NCBI GenBank assembly: GCA_002368735.1
Contig: DFEQ01000049.1
Span: 1 to 28,919 of the forward strand
Source of the DNA: Christensenella sp. UBA3798
GTDB taxonomy: Bacteria > Bacillota > Clostridia > Christensenellales > CAG-1252
Direction: 5' to 3'
DNA: 28,919 bases
Position 1 is the first letter of the stretch, and each line of letters starts with the position of its first letter. The position numbers were made by a program, and so were the translations under genes. The notes below the pieces were generated by a model that saw only the letters and a list, made by a program, of their open reading frames with translations, made no database searches and was not told the origin of the DNA. This document shows, piece by piece, positions 1 to 7,655 of the stretch.

Positions 1-1283
1 TCGCCCTCGACGAGGAACAGCTCTGTCTTCGCAGGATCGCGCTCTGAACAGTCGCGCAGCTTGCCGGGGAGAGAGAGCCCGTCCATTATGCCCTTGCGTC
101 GAGTGGACTCCCTCGCCGCCCGAGCTGCTTCGCGTGCGCGCGCCGCCAGAAGGGTCTTCTCGATCACCGTCTTTGCCACCGACGGATTCTCCTCGAAGAA
201 CGTCATCAGCTTGTCCGACACGATCGACGCCACGATTCCCTCGACCTCGCCGTTGCCGAGCTTGGTCTTGGTCTGCCCTTCGAACTGGGGATTGGTGAGC
301 TTCACGTTGATGACGGCGGTGAGCCCCTCGCGGACGTCGTCGCCCGAGAGCTTCTCGTTGTCCTTCAGAATGTTGAACTTGTGACCGTAGTCGTTGATGA
401 TACGGGTCAAAGCCGCCTTGAAACCGTCGAGGTGGGTGCCGCCCTCCTCGGTATTGATGTTATTCGCGTAGGCGTAGATATTCTCGTTGTAGGTCTCGTT
501 GTATTGCAGAGCGATCTCCACCTCGGAAGTCTCCACCTTCTCGTCGAAATACACGATCTCGGAGAAGAGCTTTTCGTGGGCGGAATTGAGGTCCTCCACG
601 AAGTGGATGATACCGCCTTCATAGCGGAAGTCGTCCTCCACGGGGGTCTCGTGGCGCAGATCCTTGATATTGATATGCAGCCCCTTGTTGAGGTAAGCGA
701 GCTCGCGCAAGCGGTGCTTCAGGATGTCGTACTTGAAGACGGTGGTCTCAAAGATATCCTTATCCGGGAAGAAGGTGACCTTGGTGCCCGTCTTGTCGCT
801 GTCGCCCACGATGAGGAGCTCGGTCTGCGGTTTGCCGCGGGAATACTCCTGCTTATAGATATGTCCGTTTTGGCATATCTCCACGACCAGCCATTCGGAC
901 AAGGCGTTCACGACCGAAAGACCCACGCCGTGCAGACCGCCCGAAATGGTGTAGCCCGAGCCGCCGAACTTACCGCCCGCGTGCAGCTTGGTCAAGACGA
1001 CCTCGACGGCGCTCTTCCCTTCCGACTTCTTGAAGCCGGTCGGGATGCCTCTGCCGTTGTCCTCGACGGACACGCTGCCGTCCGGGTTCACCACGACGTA
1101 GATATCGGTGCAGTAGCCGGCGAGCGCCTCGTCGATACTGTTATCCACGATTTCGGATACCAGGTGGTGCAGACCCCTCTCGTCCGTCGAGCCGATGTAC
1201 ATACCGGGACGAACGCGCACGGGTTCCAAGCCTTCCAAGACCTGTATGGCGTCTTCATTATAGGAATTATTGACTTTATCCAT
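1..1283 (-). CDS. gyrB: DNA gyrase subunit B, N-terminal 427 residues (cut by window edge)
   Basis: ATPase subunit of the type II topoisomerase that introduces negative supercoils. The reading frame starts at the ATG at 1283-1281, behind a GGAGGGG ribosome site, and stays open to the left edge. The GHKL ATPase fold is visible: EIVDNSIDEALAG, then VEDNGRGIPTG, then GGLHGVGLSVVNALS. The transducer domain follows, and the frame ends in ELFLVEG, the first strand of the TOPRIM domain. The family is about 640 residues, so roughly a third is missing because of the window edge, not a mutation. It lies downstream of recF as in many Firmicutes, but four unrelated genes separate the two. Identification is certain. 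Confidence 0.98.
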   Translation of the reverse strand, partial: MDKVNNSYNEDAIQVLEGLEPVRVRPGMYIGSTDERGLHHLVSEIVDNSIDEALAGYCTDIYVVVNPDGSVSVEDNGRGIPTGFKKSEGKSAVEVVLTKLHAGGKFGGSGYTISGGLHGVGLSVVNALSEWLVVEICQNGHIYKQEYSRGKPQTELLIVGDSDKTGTKVTFFPDKDIFETTVFKYDILKHRLRELAYLNKGLHINIKDLRHETPVEDDFRYEGGIIHFVEDLNSAHEKLFSEIVYFDEKVETSEVEIALQYNETYNENIYAYANNINTEEGGTHLDGFKAALTRIINDYGHKFNILKDNEKLSGDDVREGLTAVINVKLTNPQFEGQTKTKLGNGEVEGIVASIVSDKLMTFFEENPSVAKTVIEKTLLAARAREAARAARESTRRKGIMDGLSLPGKLRDCSERDPAKTELFLVEG

Positions 1284-1312
1284 TTTCCCCTCCGATTTTA
1301 TCGAAATAATAA

Positions 1313-1376
1313 ACGCGCGCGCACACGCGCACATAATATATAATATATTATATATTAAAATATATTTTATTGTAAA
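1313..1376 (-). promoter_or_regulatory. gyrB promoter with an adjacent alternating purine-pyrimidine tract
   Basis: On the minus strand TTTACA (1376-1371) is followed after 18 nt by TATAAT (1352-1347), a good sigma-A-type promoter for gyrB. The transcribed leader then runs through a 23-nt alternating purine/pyrimidine CG/CA tract (1313-1335) next to a long alternating AT stretch (1333-1368). Such sequences can adopt Z-DNA or melt under negative supercoiling, which fits a gene that controls supercoiling. A near-consensus DnaA box, TTGTCCACA (1401-1409), lies just upstream. The structural effects are inferred. Confidence 0.65.
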
Positions 1377-1410
1377 TACTTTTTTGAAAATTTTTTGGAG
1401 TTGTCCACAA

Positions 1411-2034
1411 TTATTCGAAGTCTTTGAGGATATCTTTCAGAAAATCTTCGATCACTTCAGCGTCTCCTTCTATATCCGGAATGGGTTCGTACGAATAATC
1501 GGGAAATTCGGTCCAATAGAGCGCATAGTCTGTAGTCAAATCCGCATAGGTGTCGCCTTTGTTTCTGCACCACAGAAAATACCATCCTTTTGCCTTTGCT
1601 TCCCTTATCATCTCCACGATCTGTTCCCGCGAGAAGCGCTCGCTCGCCGTATCTGCGCTGTCTGAGAATAATAAGAACATCGGACAGATCTTTTGGTCGG
1701 GATGTTTGCGCTCTTCCTCCTTAAAAAGGAGGATCGCGGCGCCTATCGCATCGTAAAACGCGACGCCCTCGCCCGCTTTATACATCGCTTCGTGCAGGTT
1801 TTCAACGATCTCGCCGCGTATCACGTCGAAAAAAATCCTTTGGTTATAGATTACACGAGTTATTGAGTCGACGTTTGGGAGATAGTCTTTCACCATCCGG
1901 AACAAAAAACCGTTATAGCGCCTCCCTTCCGGGATATTCGGAGTGTTTTCTATGATAAAAACAAAATCGCTTGCTTTCTCATTGTATACCGAAATGTAAT
2001 GTTTCTTGTCTTCTGCCCTTCTTCTCCTTTTCAT
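1411..2034 (-). CDS. Degenerate vWA-domain protein
   Basis: A 207-residue protein resembling a von Willebrand factor A domain. FVFIIENTPNI sits where vWA proteins have the metal-site strand (DxSxS), GEGVAFYDAIGAAI resembles the GGTxLYDAI motif, and MFLLFSDSADTAS followed by EQIVEMIREAKAKGWYF resembles the 'TDGxDT' strand and helix. The DxSxS metal-site residues are not conserved (ENTPN), so metal-dependent ligand binding is doubtful. I chose the ATG at 2034 because GGGAGG lies 8 nt upstream; a TTG at 2052 would add six residues and overlap the previous stop. It follows the small membrane protein gene directly, so the two probably form an operon. Function unknown. Confidence 0.7.
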   Translation of the reverse strand: MKRRRRAEDKKHYISVYNEKASDFVFIIENTPNIPEGRRYNGFLFRMVKDYLPNVDSITRVIYNQRIFFDVIRGEIVENLHEAMYKAGEGVAFYDAIGAAILLFKEEERKHPDQKICPMFLLFSDSADTASERFSREQIVEMIREAKAKGWYFLWCRNKGDTYADLTTDYALYWTEFPDYSYEPIPDIEGDAEVIEDFLKDILKDFE

Positions 2035-2048
2035 AAATTCCGCCTCCC

Positions 2049-2390
2049 TCAAAACAAATTCAGTTTGTCGTCAAGAAACATGAACAACCAAAACCCGTCG
2101 ATTGACCCGAAAACGATGGTTACTATCATACCCGCATAATAGAGTCCTTTATGTAAAGTAGTGACCTTGATCTCGTTTCCGCTTATTTCGCACGTTTCAT
2201 TCTCCTCCAGCAGGTCTTCCGTTTTATCAACGTATCGTGCCTCGCGTTGTGACCGAAAATCTTTGAGGTCGTACGTCTCGGTCGTTTTGGCAGAAAGCCA
2301 CAGCATGATACCGACGATCAGCCCGATGATACAGATAACTTTAAAGGCTGTCTTTACGTTGCTCTTTTTCTCTTTGTTTTCTTGTTTCAT
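2049..2390 (-). CDS. Small two-helix membrane protein, unknown function
   Basis: A 113-residue protein with a lysine-rich start, a hydrophobic helix at about residues 16-34 (VICIIGLIVGIMLWL) and a second at about 83-106 (GMIVTIVFGSIDGFWLFMF). A charged loop lies between them with the acidic stretch DKTEDLLEENE. The predicted topology is hairpin-like with the loop outside. GGAGAAG precedes the ATG. Its stop (TGA, 2051-2049) lies 14 nt before the likely start of the vWA-like gene, suggesting co-transcription. I do not recognise a family. AT-rich codon use matches the other genes of this block and differs from the replication genes around it. Confidence 0.6.
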   Translation of the reverse strand: MKQENKEKKSNVKTAFKVICIIGLIVGIMLWLSAKTTETYDLKDFRSQREARYVDKTEDLLEENETCEISGNEIKVTTLHKGLYYAGMIVTIVFGSIDGFWLFMFLDDKLNLF

Positions 2391-2419
2391 TTTTCTTCTC
2401 CTTTTTGAAAAAATGTTAT

Positions 2420-2444
2420 TACATATAATAATTGCGACCGAAAA
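2420..2444 (-). repeat. 25-nt direct repeat, copy 1 (upstream of the membrane-protein gene)
   Basis: An exact 25-nt match to 2909-2933, both in the same orientation upstream of minus-strand genes. Read on the minus strand it contains TTCGGTCGC followed by TATTATATG, where TATTAT is a plausible -10 element. No good -35 is visible, so it may be a shared promoter or operator core. It lies about 30 nt upstream of the ATG at 2390. Confidence 0.7.
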
Positions 2445-2460
2445 TTCGGCGGAGAAGGCA

Positions 2461-2494
2461 AAAATAAAAAAATAACCACGATAATATCGTGGTT
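2461..2494 (-). terminator. Rho-independent terminator
   Basis: A perfect 9-bp stem (2474-2482 with 2486-2494, AACCACGAT/ATCGTGGTT) with a 3-nt loop. On the minus strand it is followed by a T-rich run (2473-2461). It ends the gene at 2518-2889. A T-rich tract also flanks the other side, so it may act in both directions. Confidence 0.8.
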
Positions 2495-2517
2495 AAATAA
2501 ATATTTTTTTAGATCAA

Positions 2518-2889
2518 TTATTTAAAAATATAATCCAGTATTTTTACAACGATCTTTTCTGTCGGGTCTTTTGACATATTATAGAACCTTATTCCAAAAT
2601 AGCCGGTCAATTGGCCTGTTTTGACAGGCGTAAAATTAAGATCTTTTCCGTAATGTTTACAAAGATCGATCCAGTGCGGCAATGCCATAAAATCTTTTTT
2701 AACATCTACAATAATACTCCACATCTTCCCTTGTCTAACACTTGATCCGCCTGCTCTATTTGAAGAATCGATACGTAAAACCTTAATATACTCGTTGCTA
2801 TATGAAATAGCGTCAGACTTTTTCCAAGATTGAACCGTCCCCATATCTTTAAAGGTATCTAATTCTTTTATTAAATCGATTAGTAGCAT
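2518..2889 (-). CDS. Hypothetical protein, AT-rich gene
   Basis: A 123-residue soluble alpha/beta protein of unknown family. It begins with a helical segment (LLIDLIKELDTFKDMGTVQSW), then has strand-rich sequence with KMWSIIVDVKKDFMALPHWIDL and GYFGIRFYNMS. No catalytic motif or membrane segment is visible. The ATG follows a strong AGGAGGG site and is preceded by copy 2 of the 25-nt repeat. Base composition is clearly more AT-rich than gyrB, recF or dnaN, consistent with acquisition by transfer. It has its own terminator and probably its own promoter, so it is a single-gene unit. No function is proposed. Confidence 0.65.
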   Translation of the reverse strand: MLLIDLIKELDTFKDMGTVQSWKKSDAISYSNEYIKVLRIDSSNRAGGSSVRQGKMWSIIVDVKKDFMALPHWIDLCKHYGKDLNFTPVKTGQLTGYFGIRFYNMSKDPTEKIVVKILDYIFK

Positions 2890-2908
2890 ATTATCATCCC
2901 TCCTTTTT

Positions 2909-2933
2909 TACATATAATAATTGCGACCGAAAA
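2909..2933 (-). repeat. 25-nt direct repeat, copy 2 (upstream of the 123-residue gene)
   Basis: Identical over 25 nt to 2420-2444. On the minus strand TATTAT is followed by ATG and then, 20-odd nt later, by the AGGAGGG site of the gene at 2889. The same placement before two different genes suggests a duplicated promoter or regulator-binding site. Confidence 0.7.
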
Positions 2934-2985
2934 CTTCCGGAGAACATCAATTCAAAAAAACTTAATGGTTTTTCTTGCGGCGGGT

Positions 2986-3840
2986 CTATTCTATCTCCTC
3001 GTAATAATAGGAATAGTCTATCCCCTTCATGATGATCTCGCGGTTTTGGATATCGGTCGTCAGGGCGCTTTTCAGTAGGGCAAAGATGTCGCTGCTATCC
3101 GCTACGCTCTTTTTCATCGCGGCGAGGTAGTCGGTTTTGTTTATCTTGCTCCAGTCCACGCACAGTTTGAGTGACCTTTTCAGCATGAGGTCGAGCCAAA
3201 TGCGCGTACTTCTGCCGTTGCCTTCCATAAAGGGATGCGCGACGTTCATCTCCACGTACTTTCGAACGATCTCCTCAAGGGTGTTCTCGGGCATCGCGTC
3301 TATCGCGGCAAGGGACTTATCCAAGAACATCACGGGTGCGAAGGTAAAGCCGCCTTTGGAGATATTGAGGGTGCGTATCTGCCCCGCAAAGTCGTATAGC
3401 CCGCCGAAGATATAGCCGTGGATCTGCTGTAGCCCTTTCGTCGTCCCCACTTCGATCTCATTAACGAACCCACTTTCAAATAGTTCGTAGGCTTTCTTTT
3501 TACTCTTTTCGTCAAGCGACGTTTCGAGATTTTTCATCCAACGCAAAAAAACGTCTGTCTTTTTGCTCGGGATCAAGGCGATCACGAGGTTAAGGTCTTT
3601 TTCCGCGACGACGTCGGTGTTATAATACTTGCCGTCTTTCGCTTTTAATTTCAGTTGTTTGCAAATTGCAATCAACTCAGGATTTCTGCGCTTGATCGTA
3701 GCCCAATATACGCGCGGATTTTTGCTTTTCGTCAGCGCTTCCGCGATATCTGTAGCACAAAAATACCATTTTGCGCTCTCTTCTTCCCAAATGGCACGAA
3801 CTAAGATATTTTCAAAAAATCTAATTGACGTTTTACGCAT
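2986..3840 (-). CDS. Fic-family protein with antirepressor-like N-terminal domain
   Basis: Fic proteins usually transfer AMP from ATP to a hydroxyl on a target protein, and many act as toxins. The catalytic motif HPFMEGNGR is intact at residues 202-210, and the preceding IHGYIFGGLYDFAGQIR matches the start of the Fic core. The C-terminus carries SYYYE (277-281), matching the S/TxxxE inhibitory helix of self-inhibited class III Fic enzymes, although the usual glycine after the glutamate is a glutamate here. Residues 1-105 (WYFCATDIAEALTKSKNPRVY) resemble the BRO-N domain of phage antirepressors. It starts 12 nt after recF stops, with only a weak ribosome site. No antitoxin gene is visible; the inhibitory helix may serve that role. 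Confidence 0.9.
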   Translation of the reverse strand: MRKTSIRFFENILVRAIWEEESAKWYFCATDIAEALTKSKNPRVYWATIKRRNPELIAICKQLKLKAKDGKYYNTDVVAEKDLNLVIALIPSKKTDVFLRWMKNLETSLDEKSKKKAYELFESGFVNEIEVGTTKGLQQIHGYIFGGLYDFAGQIRTLNISKGGFTFAPVMFLDKSLAAIDAMPENTLEEIVRKYVEMNVAHPFMEGNGRSTRIWLDLMLKRSLKLCVDWSKINKTDYLAAMKKSVADSSDIFALLKSALTTDIQNREIIMKGIDYSYYYEEIE

Positions 3841-3852
3841 TTTTTTTCTTGC

Positions 3853-4938
3853 TCATTTTACGACTGTTCCCTTGGATATAACTATCTTGTTGTACTCAGC
3901 CACGTTCTCTGTGAACTCGGTGCAGGTCAGGATGGTCTGAGTGCCGGCGGTCGCCTCGAGGAGGGCGGTGCGGCGCTTTTCGTCCAGTTCGCTGAGGACG
4001 TCGTCGAGAAGGAGGACGGGCTTCTCCCCCGATTCCTTGTAGTAATACTCTATCTCGGCAAGTTTGATGACGAGGGCTGCCGTTCTTTGCTGTCCCTGCG
4101 AGCCGAACTTACGAAGGTCTATCCCCTTGCTGGTGATATTGAAATCCTCGCGATGCACCCCCACTGTGGTGTAGCCGAGCTCGTAGTCCTTTTCGTGCGA
4201 CTCCTCGAGTTTTTCCTCAATGTTCGCCCGTATCGTTTCCCTATCCTCTCCCTCGACGCAGGGTTCGTATATCAGGGTGATGTCCTCCCCCTCCCCCGCG
4301 ATGCGGCGATGGTATTCGTCCGCGATGACGCCGAGCTTCCTTATGAACTCCCGCCTCTTGATCACGATATCTGCGCTGACCTCCGCCATCTGCTTTTCCC
4401 ATATAAAGGCGGTGGTAGAGAATTCGGCGTAGTCCACGCTCTTCATCAGTTTATTTCTCTGTGCCAAAAGGTGATTGTATTTGGTGAGCGCCACGTAATA
4501 GGGCTTACTCTCCTGCGAAAGAGACAGGTCGAGAAATCTGCGCCTTTCCTGCGGCGCTTCCTTAATCATCTTGAGTTCGTCGGGCGAAAAGTACACCACG
4601 GCGAGTAGACCGATGAGTTCCCCCAGTCTACTTACGCTTGCACCGTCGATATTGATCTTTTTCCCTTCCGACTTTGACAGTTCCACGTTGATCTTATGCT
4701 CGCGAAACTTTTTTTCAAGCAAAAGGTGGATAAAGGCTCTGTCTTCCCCCATCCTGATCATTTCCTTCTCGTTCTTAGTGCGTGGGGAACGGCCGATGGC
4801 GGCGACAAAAATACTTTCCATGAGGTTGGTCTTGCCGCTTGCATTCAAGCCGCAGATCACGTTTAACCCATCACGGAAAGTAATTTCTTGCGAAGTATAA
4901 TTTCTGAAGTTTTCTAACGCTACCTTTTCAACTTTCAT
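3853..4938 (-). CDS. recF: DNA replication and repair protein RecF
   Basis: An SMC-like ATPase that loads RecA at single-strand gaps through RecO and RecR. At 361 residues it is the normal length. Walker A is GLNASGKTN at residues 30-38, the signature is KFGSQGQQRTAAL, and Walker B with D-loop is VLLLDDVLSELD. The correct start is the ATG at 4938, not the longer upstream frame: the initiator overlaps the dnaN stop as TAATG, a classic translational coupling, and MKVEKVALENFRNY is the usual RecF start. The small S4 protein often found between dnaN and recF is absent. Confidence 0.98.
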   Translation of the reverse strand: MKVEKVALENFRNYTSQEITFRDGLNVICGLNASGKTNLMESIFVAAIGRSPRTKNEKEMIRMGEDRAFIHLLLEKKFREHKINVELSKSEGKKINIDGASVSRLGELIGLLAVVYFSPDELKMIKEAPQERRRFLDLSLSQESKPYYVALTKYNHLLAQRNKLMKSVDYAEFSTTAFIWEKQMAEVSADIVIKRREFIRKLGVIADEYHRRIAGEGEDITLIYEPCVEGEDRETIRANIEEKLEESHEKDYELGYTTVGVHREDFNITSKGIDLRKFGSQGQQRTAALVIKLAEIEYYYKESGEKPVLLLDDVLSELDEKRRTALLEATAGTQTILTCTEFTENVAEYNKIVISKGTVVK

Positions 4939-6044
4939 TATCCCGCTACGCGCATCGGAAGTACGAGGAACAGGTAGTCGTCGCGATCCACCTGCGTAAA
5001 GACGCAAGGCGCGCTCGAAGCCTTGATATTCATCTTGATAAAGTCGTCGTCAATGACCGCGAGGAAGTCCTGCAGATATTTGCCGTTGAAGCAAATGATA
5101 TTCTCCTTACCCTCCACCTTGGCGGACAGAGACTCGTTGAGGTTACTTATCTCACTATTGGATTCCACGTTGATAAAGCCCTCTTTGACCTCTATCTTCA
5201 CGAGATTATTCTTGCTGATCCTCGATACGAGGGAGGCTCTGTCGATATACTCGGAAAATTGACTCTTGGAAAGAGTGACCACCGAGGTAAACTCGCGATT
5301 GATGATATTCTTGTAATTGATAAAATCGCCTTTGATAAGACGGCTGACAAGCACGGTATTATCTATCTCCACGCGCAGTTTGTCCACGTCCAAGGTCAAG
5401 AGGAGCTCGTCCTCGTCGTTGACAATCATCTTGCTTATTTCATTTAAGGAACGCGCGGGAATGATACAGTTGAATTTCTCCTCTGTGCTGGAGATAATGT
5501 CCTGCTTGCAAAGCGCCAAGCGATATCCGTCGAGAGCGACCATCGTCGCCTTCATTCCCTCCACCTCGAATAAGCAGCCCTTCAAGACCTGCCTATTATC
5601 CTCTAAGGAGGCGCAGAAGACTGTCTTACCTATCAAGGTCTTCATCTCCTTATTGCCTATCTTTATCTCATAGGCGGGGGTCACGTCGCCCACGGCGGGA
5701 TAGTCCTCCACGTTCAGACATTTGATATAGCCGTAGCTCTCGCCGTATTTGACCTCGAGGTTGGTGCCGTTGGAGCACTCAAGGGTCAAGGTCTCCTCGT
5801 TTAAGGTGCGGATGAAGTCGGAGAAGAACTTGCCGGGAACGAGGATATCGCCGTCGATAATGACGTCCGCCACCACCTTCTTTTCGATGGTGAGCTCCAT
5901 ATCCGTCGCCGTCAAGGTAAGCATGCCGTCATGCGCGGAAAGTTTGATGCACTCCAAGATAGGATTATTCTTCTTGGCGGAAATAGCTTTGATGACTTTG
6001 TTGACCGCTTCCGATAAAGAAAGGGAATCGACCGTTAGTTTCAT
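4938..6044 (-). CDS. dnaN: DNA polymerase III beta sliding clamp
   Basis: The ring-shaped processivity factor that tethers DNA polymerase III to its template. At 368 residues it is a normal length with three repeated clamp domains. The start MKLTVDSLSLSEAVNKVIKA and the C-terminal VLPMRV (the clamp ends in a conserved PMR) are diagnostic. AAGGAG lies 6 nt before the ATG at 6044. It is separated from dnaA by a 240-nt spacer with DnaA boxes and its own promoter, and is coupled by stop/start overlap to recF. Transcription probably continues through recF and perhaps into the Fic gene. Confidence 0.98.
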   Translation of the reverse strand: MKLTVDSLSLSEAVNKVIKAISAKKNNPILECIKLSAHDGMLTLTATDMELTIEKKVVADVIIDGDILVPGKFFSDFIRTLNEETLTLECSNGTNLEVKYGESYGYIKCLNVEDYPAVGDVTPAYEIKIGNKEMKTLIGKTVFCASLEDNRQVLKGCLFEVEGMKATMVALDGYRLALCKQDIISSTEEKFNCIIPARSLNEISKMIVNDEDELLLTLDVDKLRVEIDNTVLVSRLIKGDFINYKNIINREFTSVVTLSKSQFSEYIDRASLVSRISKNNLVKIEVKEGFINVESNSEISNLNESLSAKVEGKENIICFNGKYLQDFLAVIDDDFIKMNIKASSAPCVFTQVDRDDYLFLVLPMRVAG

Positions 6045-6284
6045 ATGCGCTCCTTTTTATCTCTTTTTGTAGATAACAATAATACTTAATAATAAGCTCG
6101 GTGGATAAGTGGAAAAACCGCTTAAACCACAATATATAGTATACCATGCCCCTCTTGAAAAGTAAATATATTATTATTCTTTGTGTAAAAGCAGGTTGAA
6201 AAGCGGTTGAATAAATGTGCGGCGCGTGGAATAACTCGGGGTTATTCACATAAAGGGCTTTTCAAGGGGTATTTGCCTGCTTTT
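6045..6284. other. dnaA-dnaN spacer: candidate oriC with DnaA boxes
   Basis: A 240-nt AT-rich spacer. It holds one perfect DnaA box, TTATTCACA (6242-6250, plus strand). Three sites on the minus strand have one mismatch to TTATNCACA: TTATCCACC (6108-6100), TTATCTACA (6076-6068) and TTTTACACA (6190-6182). The perfect box lies in an inverted repeat, GAATAAC/GTTATTC around TCGGG (6231-6249). An AT-rich stretch (6128-6180) could be an unwinding element. In Bacillus the dnaA-dnaN spacer holds half of the bipartite origin. The other common box location, directly upstream of dnaA, is absent here because another gene ends 15 nt before dnaA. Confidence 0.55.
6138..6166 (-). promoter_or_regulatory. Probable dnaN promoter
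   Basis: On the minus strand TTTACT (6166-6161) is followed after 17 nt by TATACT (6143-6138), pointing at dnaN. DnaA-box-like sites lie on both sides (6182-6190 upstream, 6068-6108 downstream), so DnaA could regulate dnaN as well as act in initiation. Confidence 0.6.
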
Positions 6285-7640
6285 TTACTTATTCAAGACG
6301 AGGTTTTTGATGTCCTCCACTCTCTTTTTATAGATGGGGTCTTCCAGTATTTTTTGTTGTATCTTATCCCTGGCGTGGATGACGGTGGTGTGGTCTCTGC
6401 CGCCGAAGAACTGCCCTATCGTAGCGAGGGGCACATCGGGCAGAATGTAGGTGACGATATACATCGCGAGCTGACGAGGCTCCACCAGTTCCTTGGTCTT
6501 TTTCTTACCGCAGATATCCGCCTTTTTGATGCCGAAATATTCGCAGGTGACGTCCACCACCTTGGATACCGATATCTCGCTAGATTGATTGTTGGCGCTG
6601 TCGCGCAGGGCTTCCATGACCAGTTCGATACTATCCGCCGCGCGGTTGTTCAAAGAGGCGTAATATCCTACCGTCTTGAGCATACCTTCCATCAAACGGA
6701 TGTTGTACTTTTCGCGTTCCGCAATGTAGTTGATGACTTCGGGCGAAACGTTTATCTTATATTGATAGGCTTTCTTTTGAAGTATCGCCACCCTCGTTTC
6801 AAAGGAAGGAGGTTGGATATCCGCCACCACGCCGCTGGCAAATCGACTGGTCAATCTGTCCTCGATATAGGCAAGCTCTTTGACGGGTCTGTCGCTGGAC
6901 AAAATGATCTGCTTTTCTTCGATATACAGATCGTTGAAGATATTGAATAAGCTCTCCTGCGAGCTGTTCTTCCCCGCCAGAAATTGCACGTCGTCTATCA
7001 TCAGGACGTCGAGATTTCTGTATTTATCGCGGAACTGCTTCAAGAGCTCGGCGTTATTGCTGTTTCGGAGCGAATAGATAAGGTCGTTGGTGAAGTTTTC
7101 CGCCGTCGTATAATACACCCTAAGGTTGGGGTTATTGCGCAGTATCTCGTTGCCTATCGCGTGGAGAATGTGCGTCTTACCGAGTCCCGGTTTGCCGTAG
7201 ATAAACAGAGGGTTCAGGTTGGTGCCCGGGTGCTCCGCAACGGCGCGAGCCGCGGCGGCGGCGTACTTATTGCTGTCGCCGATAACGAAGTTATCAAAGG
7301 TAAAATACTTTTGGAAGGTTATCTTTTTCATCGAAGGATTGAATTCTTCCTTCTTATCTTCCACCACTTCTTCGTCCCTATATGCAGCAATATCGCTTTC
7401 GAGAATGATGCTGACTCCCTCTATCTTCTCCATACTTTCCCTAACAGCCATATTGAGGTGCTCGGAGAAAGACTTCTTGATGCCGCTCTTTATCGAGGAC
7501 ATCGGCGAGGAAAGTATCAAAACGCCGTCCTTGACGGTGACTGCTTTGAGCTTACTGAAATAGATATCGTATACCGCCGTGGAAACGTGCGTCGTCAAGC
7601 GGTCCAAGACGGACGCCCATATTTTTTCACATTCTTTCAT
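6285..7640 (-). CDS. dnaA: Chromosomal replication initiator protein DnaA
   Basis: The AAA+ initiator that binds DnaA boxes and melts the origin. It is 451 residues, full length. An N-terminal helicase-interaction domain is followed by a short acidic linker (about 85-105), Walker A GKPGLGKTH at about 149-157, Walker B LMIDDVQFLAG at about 213, and the C-terminal box-binding helix-turn-helix with the signature GGRDHTTVIHA at about 413-423. AAGGAG precedes the ATG at 7640. Only 15 nt separate it from the stop of the giant repeat-protein gene, so no room for a normal dnaA promoter or upstream DnaA-box cluster exists. That is unusual and implies co-transcription or a promoter inside the upstream gene. 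Confidence 0.99.
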   Translation of the reverse strand: MKECEKIWASVLDRLTTHVSTAVYDIYFSKLKAVTVKDGVLILSSPMSSIKSGIKKSFSEHLNMAVRESMEKIEGVSIILESDIAAYRDEEVVEDKKEEFNPSMKKITFQKYFTFDNFVIGDSNKYAAAAARAVAEHPGTNLNPLFIYGKPGLGKTHILHAIGNEILRNNPNLRVYYTTAENFTNDLIYSLRNSNNAELLKQFRDKYRNLDVLMIDDVQFLAGKNSSQESLFNIFNDLYIEEKQIILSSDRPVKELAYIEDRLTSRFASGVVADIQPPSFETRVAILQKKAYQYKINVSPEVINYIAEREKYNIRLMEGMLKTVGYYASLNNRAADSIELVMEALRDSANNQSSEISVSKVVDVTCEYFGIKKADICGKKKTKELVEPRQLAMYIVTYILPDVPLATIGQFFGGRDHTTVIHARDKIQQKILEDPIYKKRVEDIKNLVLNK

Positions 7641-7655
7641 TCGTCAAACTCCTTA

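Noticed and set aside
381..1343. Plus-strand open frame of 320 codons over gyrB
   Set aside because: It lies opposite the unmistakable GyrB reading frame and is a shadow of it.
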